DNA from: Sorghum bicolor
Lineage: Eukaryota; Streptophyta; Magnoliopsida; Poales; Poaceae
Assembly (NCBI RefSeq): GCF_000003195.3
Contig: NC_012871.2
Coordinates: 13,371,022 to 13,435,021 of the forward strand
Direction: 5' to 3'
Length of the DNA: 64,000 nt
In this document: positions 56,495-64,000 of the stretch, piece by piece
Layout of the letters: every line of letters begins with the position of its first letter
How positions within the stretch are numbered: the first letter of the stretch is position 1
Notes under the pieces: generated by a model
What the model saw: the letters and a program-made list of their open reading frames with translations, nothing else
The model's database searches: none
What the model was told of the DNA's origin: nothing
Program-made: the position numbers and the translations under genes

Positions 56495-56512
56495 CCCCTA
56501 CCTGGCGCGCCA
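56495..56512 (-). other. El4 primer binding site
   Basis: TGGCGCGCCAGGTAGGGG on the minus strand, one base inside the 5' LTR; tRNA not assigned. Confidence 0.75.
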
Positions 56513-56513
56513 C

Positions 56514-56973
56514 TGTCGACGAAAGCTGGTCGGCAGTCTACCTTGGGGTATACCCTCGGTAGTAGTTTATCGGTAGACGGTGCGCAAACTACGAACTCGA
56601 TGGTGACGCAAGACACGGACAAGCTTTTTATCCAGGTTCGGCCGCCGAGTTGGCGTAATACCTACGTCCTGCGTCTGGTTGTATTGATTTGTGCTGAGAG
56701 AATATGATGTCCTAGGGGGGTCCCTTGCCCCTCCTTATATAGTCTGGAGGGCAGGGTTACAGATCTGGAAACTAATCCTAGTCAGTTACAATTGCCATGG
56801 ATAATTCGATGTCAATTCCTATTCTAACCGACTAGAATCCTGCTTGATCTCCACATCTTGTTTCCTTGCGCGAAACTCTAGGTTGTCGGATCAAGCCTTG
56901 AACTCGTCTCGTAATGGACCAAGCCTCCTGGCCGAAGTCTAGCCGTAAGGGTATAGGGGTTTATACCCCCACA
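56514..56973 (-). repeat. El4 5' LTR (right copy)
   Basis: 460 bp. On the minus strand it has a TATATAAGG box near 56735-56741. About three base differences from the left copy. Confidence 0.95.
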
Positions 56974-56978
56974 AACTC

Positions 56979-57955
56979 CAGTTGGATTGCTAAGCGATTC
57001 GAATCGTCGTTGCTCCCCGATTGGGAGACTCAATTCCTTCGACCCTCATCATAGTTAAATATGCAACTGAATGATAAAATGAGAAAGGGGAAAATGTCTC
57101 ATGAGGTTCGGATCCCAATTCCCGGACTCATAGCGACATGAAGCTATGGCCATCGATAAATAATACTTGATGTTAGGATTAGGAACTCACGGATTCGTCT
57201 GTGGGGAACAACTAGTTAAACTGTCCTCGAACTCCTCGGCCTCTGCGGGAGAGGAATTCGCGGTTAAAACTTGAAAACAAGGATGCACTACTAGTAAGCT
57301 TTTAGCAAAACATTTTGGCTCCTTGCTCAGCCACCCCTTGTCTACCCTAAGCCTGCATCCCTAAGTTCTCCTCTTTTCCCATCGGGTAAGTCTTGTTGAG
57401 TACTCCCGTACTCAGGGTTTCAATACCCCTGTTGCAGGTGAAGCACAGGAGCCGACTTGCTTCGGACCCTGTTGTGTGACCGTCGTCGAGGTTGACGACG
57501 AAGAAGAGTGAGCGTGACCCATGGGCAGGGTCTGTAAATTTGTACTGTCTGTACTAAAGTTTCAGTTGCTCCGCTGGACCAGGCTTGTAATAACACTCTA
57601 CTATTTGGAAGAACTCCTTTTGTAAATTAAGTTATGTAATACTTCCGCTGTTTTACTCTGAAATATTATTTTAGTCTTGTGTCGTTTGAGTTACTGCTTT
57701 ATCTTCGCAACGAATGATCCTGGTGTTAAGGTGGCTACTTGCTATCCTGTAAGGGCGAGAAGAAGCAGTTCTCGTTGTTTGACCATTACCAGTGGTCAGA
57801 ACGAGCCAGCTTGGTACGCCACAGGTAGCAGTGGAATGAGCGTCCAGCGATGCTCATCGGACTTCTAAGGTGGGAGGACTCCCGGCATCACCGTCAGAGG
57901 TCCTTAGGACAATGGCAGGTGCCGGTGGGCCCAAACACTTAGGGGTTCTGCCACA
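56979..57955 (+). repeat. El2 3' LTR, right part
   Basis: Continues 36537-37511 of the 5' LTR after the El4 insertion. It contains the last exon of the LTR mini-gene copy (57438-57511). In this LTR El4 sits inside the mini-gene intron, so exons 2 and 3 are now 11.3 kb apart. Confidence 0.95.
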
Positions 57956-57956
57956 C

Positions 57957-60470
57957 TTGCTTCAAGGCAATCTCTCGCCTTTGGCTGAAAGATGCCGATG
58001 GGGCCACAGGTTGGTCGGCCAGAGTTGCCAATGGAACTACGTCAGCTGAAAGTTAACAGAAGGGGTTATAAGATCGAAAAGGAGAAGCTCATCGGCAGTA
58101 ATATTGTAGAGAGTACGTTACCCTGAGGAGGGATGATACTTGTCTGAATTGAAGAAACTACCGACAGTATGATTGAACCTGCTGGATCGGTAGTTTGATC
58201 GCCTACATCGGCCGGCGCGTCTTCTGGTTGGGGTGCTTCTAACTGAGGTTCTTCTTGCTGGAGTTCTTCCATCTGTGGTGCTTCCTGCATTGGTTGGGGA
58301 GATGGTGCTTGCTGCGTCTGGACTTCTGGAGAAGAAGGGGAAGACTCCACCGGAATTGGAGATACCGGAGGAGGAGGGGAAGTTGCCACTTTCTGGCACT
58401 TTGTTCCAGCCTTGGTGCCCTTGGTGCCCTTCCTCTTTGGCTGGCTAGACTGGGGGGCATCGGCACCTTGGCGTTTGGCTTTTGCCGATGCACCGGTTTG
58501 CTGCAACAACAAAAAGGAGTTTATGAGTACAAATGTAGTCGATATAAAGGTAATCAGTGTGAATAAAAAAGGTTTGGCAAATTGCCTTGAAAGCCTGCGC
58601 CAGAGTGGAAGCAGCTACCGTTGGTGATGTCTGAGTTCTCCTGGTGGTGACTTTCTTAAGGCGCACACCCCGATGCGCGATGGTAGCCAGAGTGGGAGCA
58701 TTGTGGCTGATTGAGGAGATCGGGCCTGATGGAAACAGGTCAATCGGCTTACCACTTCTGCTAACCGATGGGGGGATGTTGTCAACCTGCAAAAGGAATA
58801 CACAGGTGAGTTACCGATGGAAATAGAATTGAAAGAAATTGGAACATCGGTTTAAAATACTTACAGCGTCGTCGGGGACTTTGTACTCGGGATCAATCAT
58901 GCCGCGATACGAAAGGGCTGATTTGCAGAATAGATGCTCCTTCCATTCTGCCCACCATAGTTTGTACGCCTGAGTGATGAAAGCGGCTGGAACCCACTCT
59001 GACAAATCTGCATCTGTATCGGCATTTGGTGGTAGTTGGGCTACTCGGATCCACTCGAGAAAGTTGGTGATAGGCTCCCTGGGTTTTATCACATCGGCAT
59101 AACAGAGTGCAATCGGCAACTGGCCGAAAGCCAATTGACGAGCTAATGCCGATGGGTTGTAGAATTCATAAGTCTGAGGAGAGGTTTTCGTGCTACCAAA
59201 GAAATTCACTGGTATGGCTCTAGGAGTCACAATTGCCATCATCACCTCATTATCCCTGTCAAGAGCTTCATCAAATGGATTGAAGACCAGGGGGAGCATA
59301 CTGTCTGGGTCATCATAGGCCAACCATGGTCGTTCATCTCTGGCCAAGCCCTCATACAGAGTCTGGAAGAATCGGCCAATCTGATCTGGATTACTCCCTG
59401 AACCCGGCAAAACTATGACGGCTTCGCCAAAGTTTAGAGGAGCGCGTGTTGCCAATTCTTCTTCACCCAACACATGATCTTCAGTTATATCTTTTGGGAA
59501 ACGCTGTGTGAATAGGTTGAAGTTGAGGCGCTTGTGCAGATGCAGATTGAGCCACATGTTGATGAACCACCAGGGGCCGCCTAAGTTGCCAGTAGACTGG
59601 CCGAGCAGGAGTTTCTGGGCCACCTGATGGAGAAGATGGTAAGCAGCGCCAAGCAAGTATCGGCCGAGAGGAAATCGGCCACCGTTAGCCAGTCTCTCTG
59701 CTGCCGATAGATAGACGGAAGTCGGTCCTGCCGATCGACCACAGAACACAAACTTGTCCAGCCACATGTTCAGAAAGGTGGTTTGTTCCTTTATGCTGAC
59801 AGGCCCCTTCCCACGATACTTCTGAATGTACCCTGACCAGCCGCCGATAGCGCGAGTCTCCACTTTGGCACTAGGAGCAGTATCAAAAAAGTGGGTGCTA
59901 TCGGCAGAAGATACATCTAGACCGGTGAGCATGGCTACATCGGCAAGAGTAGGAGAAGCAGGGTCGTGGCCAAAGACAAAAGCATTGAGGGTGTCTGACC
60001 AAAAGTAAGACGCAGCTATCAACAGTGACTCATTCCTGTGCATATCGGCAATGGATAACCTAATGCATTGATCTAGCTTTCTCTCACCCCACTGGACTTC
60101 ATTGGAGTTGCTGACCCTCAAGAACCAGTCTTTCCACCCTACGGTAGGGCTGGGCCAAGAGCGGAAGGTGTCTTTCCACAGATCTAAAGAAAAATTTTCG
60201 GCTCTGAAAGGGATCCTGTTGGTTTCTGCGTTAATAAGATCGGTTGGATCTGGATCCCCTAGAGGGCCGAGGCATTGAAGGTGTGGTTGATCGGTGGGGA
60301 TGACAATTTTGTTAGATAGCTCCTAGTGGTTTTGGAGATAAAAAGAAACACAAAGAAGAAAGAAAAGGGAGATATTCAGTAAAATGAATTGCGGATGAAC
60401 AGGGATACGAAGAAAAATACAGGAGATAGGATGGAGATCTGACCTCAGGGACGACGAAGCCAATGGCCAT
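57957..60470 (-). CDS. Antisense plant mobile domain (PMD) gene of El3, exons 1 to 5
   Basis: Predicted exons are 60470-60444, 60322-58865, 58786-58586, 58500-58122 and 58045-57957 (27, 1458, 201, 379 and 89 nt), and they join in frame to exon 6 at 33208-32513: in total 950 codons with no stop. Intron 3 has a GC donor (CAAG|GCAATT). Exon 2 carries the PMD (aminotransferase-like plant mobile domain, PF10536): WKDWFLRVSNS, RNESLLIAASYFW, SPTLADVAMLTGLDV and the FLNMWLDKFVFC segment. Exons 3 and 4 are basic, then Pro/Gln/Glu-rich and disordered. PMD proteins of plants act in gene and transposon silencing, and related domains are carried by Ty3/gypsy and Mutator-like elements. Own TATA box at 60621. 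Open although the sense genes are dead. Confidence 0.65.
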
Positions 60471-60620
60471 CTTGCCACGAGGAGACCGTTCGAGGGCACC
60501 GGGGTTGGTGAGGAGGAGTGCTTGTCGGAGGTTTTGGAGATTTTGAATGGCGCCGCCGCTGGAAAAGTAAAGTTGGGGTGGTGGAATGATGTGATGGAGA
60601 AGGAGTACCCGAGAAGGAAC

Positions 60621-60628
60621 TATTTATA
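60621..60628 (-). promoter_or_regulatory. TATA box of the El3 antisense gene
   Basis: TATAAATA on the minus strand, about 150 bases before the ATG at 60470, giving a leader of roughly 120 bases. A strong plant TATA match. Confidence 0.65.
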
Positions 60629-60769
60629 GGTCAAAACGGGCAAGGGCAAAACTGACTTATCTCTTTGCCGCATCCGAGAAATCCGAGGGTGCTCAGGTAG
60701 ATATGGTAACTGTTCGCACGGTAATCAAGGGATTGTGCAGGTGATTTGACGGGAAGCAGTCATTATCTG

Positions 60770-60940
60770 GAGATATTTTACTGTGTGAGATCTCCTGGTC
60801 GGTCCATCGGCAGCGCTCTGTAACGGTCATATTGCCGATAGTCGAATAAAGTGAAGGTAGCCGTTTGTACGAACGTCCTGATCAGTACATCGGCAGATCT
60901 TCGTAACGGTAATATTGCCGATATACGGTTGAGAAGGAAA
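60770..60940 (-). repeat. Imperfect tandem repeat upstream of the antisense promoter
   Basis: Two copies of a roughly 90-bp unit with CATCGGCAGCGCTCTGTAAC/CATCGGCAGATCTTCGTAAC and CATATTGCCGATAG/AATATTGCCGATAT. Each has an ATCGGC and a GCCGAT word about 30 bases apart. Confidence 0.6.
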
Positions 60941-61099
60941 TGCCCGTTTAGGAAGTTGAGGATTTCGAGGAATCCGCAGAAGAATAGGATCAGAGTTGTT
61001 CAGATTGAGGTTGTTGGTTACCAGATTGGGAGCATTAATTGCGGGAAAAAGCATCATTACTGCAGAGAATTTCGGAGCATTAATGATTTCCTACTCCGA

Positions 61100-61113
61100 A
61101 ATTGGGGGGCATG
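61100..61113 (+). other. El3 polypurine tract
   Basis: AATTGGGGGGCATG before the 3' LTR at 61114. Confidence 0.7.
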
Positions 61114-61815
61114 TGTTGACACCGTTTTTGGGCACGTGTCCAGGACGGCAGGATAAGATGGCAGTGTTTTGTTTACAGGATGAGTTGCCGATGAGGATGG
61201 TTGCCGATAGGAGAGAGATTGAACGTGACTAAGTCTACAGGCGGTGATGTGTTTGTGCCGATGGCTATGATGAGGAAATCTGCCGATGACTATGGCAAGG
61301 GAGTCTGCCGATAATACGAAGGGAGAGTCCGGAAGCTGCCGATCGGTTTGTGGAGGAGTTTCAGTTTGTCACGGGGGATAGTTTTGTTATTTCCTTAGTT
61401 ATTTACATCGTTTTGTATACGGATTCCGTGTAATTTGGAATTCGAATTCTAATCGTGTCTGGTTGTAGCTCTTTGAGCAGGGTATAAATATAGACCCTAG
61501 GACCTTGTAATGAGACATTTATCAATCAATCAAACACACGTTTTTACTCATATTCCAGCATCTACTTTTTCGACGACTTCGTCATACTTTTTCCTTTTGT
61601 TACAAGTTCTTAGGAATTCGTCGACTTAAGTTCGGCGTGTTCTCGAGTTCCGCGTGAGTACCTTTTAGCCGTGACATCCGGGCGCATCGCTGTTGTCAGG
61701 ACTAAAGTATTCGAGTTATCACCTTTGCCGATAGTAAGGTCAAATCGGCTAGCACGCCTTAACGTTTGAATCGGGTATTAGCCCTTTGTGTTTGCACATC
61801 AGTTTTGCATCAACA
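61114..61815 (+). repeat. El3 3' LTR
   Basis: 702 bp, TGTTGACACC...CATCAACA, matching 24681-25382. Confidence 0.95.
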
Positions 61816-61820
61816 CCTCC

Positions 61821-62860
61821 AAGCATGCCACATGCCATGTGCACCGGCTCACCGCTCTCTACTTCTCGATGGCCTCTGGCTCTCAAAACAACTTGAAACA
61901 TGTGCAATATGAAACTCGAGTGCAACATACATCTCAAAGAAATGAAACATCTAGAATATGTACTTGCAACATATGTGAAACACATATGCAACATCCAAAA
62001 AAAAACACTTGCAAGTTGAAAACACTTGCTGCAACAGAAGATTGGAACAGAAAAAAATATTTTGGAATATATATATATATATGGTAAATTTTCTCTACTC
62101 CCAAGAAGTAGTTACTCCCTCCTCTAAAACACAGTATCAGATGCCGCACTCCCCTAACGGGTCATCAAGTCTAACCCGCTAAGTCACATAATATACGGTG
62201 GTCAAACTTACTACGGTATTTCAGTCGGAAGCTATAAATCACGTACGTATACGGTGGATATAACAATACTCTATATTTCAGTCATCGACGAGTTGTTTTT
62301 TAATCATTATCCCTCGGCGTTTACCCAGGCAGCTTCAACAAACTAAGTTAGTTCTCATCTAATCCACCGGCGTTTTACCCAGGCAGCTTCGTATGGGCGG
62401 CGGGGCAGCTCGCCGGGCTTCATTGTGCAGAGAATTTGTGAACAGGTAACTATTCATCATTTCATCTCGTTAGGTAAATATGACTAGTTGCCTGTCTTCT
62501 ACCTTTTAGATTGGCATCTGTTAGTGGTCTCTGAGTCATTCGTTGTTGATCGGCATCAGAAATTTTATTGTTTATATTTGCAAAAAACCTCATCGCTAGT
62601 TAGATGGTTACTAGAATTTGCATGGAGGTATGCTACCTCTGTGCATACATGTGCATGCATGTTGTGATTCTTGCCGTTCAACAGCAGAGCATGAGAGCAA
62701 TGATGCATGCGTACAATTCCATTTTCCTTTTCCAGATTAGAGTATCATCTTATATGTATTAAACTAGAGTATCATTGCATACTTTCTCAGATTTGGCATT
62801 TTTCTTCTTATACATATTAATCTAGACTATAGTATCATTGCATACTTTCTCAGATTTGGA
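61821..62860. other. Flank right of El3, repeats without a supported gene
   Basis: The first 240 bases are full of ACAT/AACA words (GCAACATATGTGAAACACATATGCAACATCC) seen in grass transposon-derived repeats. A 21-22 bp direct repeat, GGCGTTTACCCAGGCAGCTTC and GGCGTTTTACCCAGGCAGCTT, lies near 62318 and 62369. At about 62390-62450 a GC-rich piece ends in a fair splice donor (AACAG|GTAACT). Confidence 0.45.
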
Positions 62861-62903
62861 ATTTTCTTTCACTTATGTATAACCATTTTATTTTTCATTT
62901 AAG

Positions 62904-63134
62904 ATGGGGAAAACAACATCAACCTTCAATCGATCAGGTGGGTCAAGCTCCAACAGGTCAGCATTTACTAAAGCATTGCAACATGTTCGTTGGAAAAATG
63001 GGATCTACCTCGCTGGGAACACAGCAACCAATGCTAGTACTCCACGATCAAAGGGTTCTATTAAAGCAATGAAATCTAGAAAAGGTACAGTATACACAAG
63101 GAGTAACAGAAAAGAGGCGGTCAGCATCTACTGA
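62904..63134 (+). CDS. Small basic ORF (76 aa), unknown
   Basis: ATG 62904 to TGA 63132. The peptide is rich in Ser, Thr, Asn, Arg and Lys (RSGGSSSNRSAF, SKGSIKAMKSRKG) and has no known motif. A pyrimidine-rich tract ending TTTAAG precedes the ATG, so it could be an exon joined to the donor near 62447. Codon use is not distinctive. It could also be part of a transposon or of a host gene beyond the window. Confidence 0.25.
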   Translation: MGKTTSTFNRSGGSSSNRSAFTKALQHVRWKNGIYLAGNTATNASTPRSKGSIKAMKSRKGTVYTRSNRKEAVSIY

Positions 63135-63334
63135 AACCAATCACAAAAGGATGGACAATGAACGGTATGAAGAATTATCGAATAAGAGTGTTTGGTGACA
63201 TTGCAGTATCTAATTATTACTAATTAGAGGCCAGAGGCATACTAATTAGAGAACCCAACGGAGGCACCACATTAACTCTCATCTCTGCCATTAACTCTAA
63301 ACATCATCTTTGATAATAGCCACTGGATCTATTG

Positions 63335-63600
63335 TAATTTATAAAAAAGTACCTACCTCTATCATTATAAAAAAAACTTGAAGTAACCCCTAATTATACA
63401 TATAAATTACCCACCTCTGCAATTACAAAAATAATTCAAAATAACCCCCTAAATTTATAGATAAATTACCCACAATTATCATTATAAAAAATAATTCAAA
63501 ATAACCTCATAAATTTGTATCTAAATTACCCATTTTGTCATTATGAAAAATAATTCATAATAACGCCCTCACATTGCAACAAAGTTACCCACCATCTCTC
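63335..63600. repeat. Degenerate tandem repeat, unit about 60-65 bp
   Basis: About four units built around TAAATTACCCAC and ATTATNAAAAATAATTCAAAATAACC. Confidence 0.65.
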
Positions 63601-63654
63601 TCAAATCGATATATAAATACATGCTATTACAAAATATATATATATATATTCATA

Positions 63655-63820
63655 AAGTATAAGACATATATATTTCTAATTACAAACTTTTAGAAATATC
63701 AAATTGAATAACCACAATACTATGTTTGACCATATATATACAAGACATATATATTTCTAAATTATAAACTTCTACAACTTCAAAATTAAATAATCACAAT
63801 GCTACGTTTGACCATGTATT
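63655..63820. repeat. Two tandem copies of an 80-90 bp AT-rich unit
   Basis: Both start AAGACATATATATTTCTAA and end CTATGTTTGACCAT or CTACGTTTGACCAT. The rest of the window to 64000 is AT-rich without a gene. Confidence 0.6.
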
Positions 63821-64000
63821 CCAAGTAGACATATATATGTTAGAATAAATATTTATTTTAATAACTTATAATATAAGCATAAAAAATGTTTAATTAAACA
63901 AACCATGTAGAAATAACATAACACTGGCAATTCCCTTTGAATTATATTAATACTCCCTAATCATGAATTTCATAAGGAGCTTTTAAATAACTTTATACAT

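Larger units (their letters stand above)
46787..56973 (-). mobile_element. El4: Tat-lineage Ty3/gypsy retrotransposon nested in the El2 3' LTR, reverse orientation
   Basis: 10,187 bp with 460-bp LTRs (about 3 differences) and a perfect AACTC duplication (46782-46786 and 56974-56978). Read on the minus strand it has a primer site next to the right LTR, a truncated gag, RT with YVDDVVVK, two RNase H domains and integrase, then a spliced gene on the opposite strand before its 3' LTR. It is the youngest layer of the nest. Stops at 54942 and 54798 and a gag-protease deletion make it non-autonomous. Confidence 0.95.
33292..57955 (+). mobile_element. El2: Tekay/Del-type chromovirus nested in El3
   Basis: LTRs of about 4.2 kb starting TGTAACATCC and ending CTGCCACA, flanked by CTTGT (33287-33291) and CTTGC (57956-57960), an imperfect 5-bp duplication. 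Initiator-Met primer site at 37514, accessory ORF, gag-protease, RT-RNase H-integrase with a C-terminal chromodomain, polypurine tract. Without El4 it is about 14.5 kb. By eye there are about 20 substitutions between the LTRs (near 0.5%), making it younger than El3. Pol is broken by a frameshift and two stops. Confidence 0.95.
24681..61815 (+). mobile_element. El3: Tat-lineage Ty3/gypsy retrotransposon, split by nested El2 and El4
   Basis: LTRs of 702 bp at both ends (TGTTGA...TCAACA) and a near-perfect duplication (CCTTC 24676-24680, CCTCC 61816-61820). Gag, protease, RT with the YTDDVVVK motif, a degenerate RNase H plus a second archaeal-type RNase H, and integrase run on the plus strand up to 32354. 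A spliced antisense gene fills the space up to the 3' LTR, which is the Tat/Retand plan. El2 is inserted at 33292-57955; without it El3 is about 12.5 kb. I count about 10 differences between its LTRs (1.4%), nearly all transitions. The sense genes are broken. Confidence 0.93.

Noticed and set aside
46787..56973. El4 as two separate elements because genes lie on both strands
   Set aside because: Perfect AACTC duplication and matching 460-bp LTRs enclose both strands' genes, so it is one insertion with an antisense gene.
63335..63600. CRISPR-like array
   Set aside because: Repeats are degenerate, AT-rich and lack constant spacers; the DNA is a plant nuclear genome.

Overview
The window is nuclear DNA of a grass. 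I infer a panicoid/Andropogoneae species such as sorghum or a close relative, from the CYP71-clan P450 genes with plant introns, the TTA-flanked Tourist-like and GGCCTTGTTTAG-type MITEs, and the chromovirus and Tat Ty3/gypsy elements with grass-like long LTRs. No species can be proven from sequence alone.

Layout. (1) 483-13080: a complete but decayed Tekay/Del-type chromovirus (El1) with 3-kb LTRs and a perfect 5-bp target duplication. (2) 13081-24680: the only host-gene island. Two convergent cytochrome P450 genes (16145-18048 plus; 18877-22013 minus), each with three exons, both resembling the CYP71E group, sit in a thicket of MITEs (hAT, Tourist-like, MULE and Stowaway-like). (3) 24681-61815: a Tat-lineage Ty3/gypsy element (El3), about 12.5 kb without its insertions. 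Its 3' half is split by a second Tekay-type chromovirus (El2, 33292-57955, 4.2-kb LTRs). The 3' LTR of El2 is in turn split by another Tat-lineage element in reverse orientation (El4, 46787-56973). (4) 61816-64000: AT-rich flank with repeats and one small basic ORF.

The sense gag-pol genes of all four elements are broken by stops or frameshifts. Most of the point-mutation stops read as CAG to TAG, the CHG context methylated in silenced plant repeats. Both Tat elements also carry a multi-exon gene on the opposite strand, between pol and the 3' LTR. In El3 this is a plant-mobile-domain (PMD) gene whose six predicted exons (949 codons) are still fully open, although El2 landed exactly at one of its 5' splice sites. 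In El4 it is a gypsy-type transposon-domain gene with a similar plan: globular N-terminus, Pro-rich middle, coiled-coil C-terminus.

The most unexpected signal is in the LTRs of the two chromoviruses. Both contain a small predicted spliced gene, in R/U5 downstream of a GC-rich promoter-like block. It encodes a short acidic peptide of about 40 aa in El1 and about 73 aa in El2. Its last intron has the same phase (1), the same unusual GC-AG type (CAAG|GCAAG) and the same Gly junction codon in both families. I regard this, with the antisense genes, as the best candidate for an undescribed system: retrotransposon accessory proteins made by splicing across the leader.
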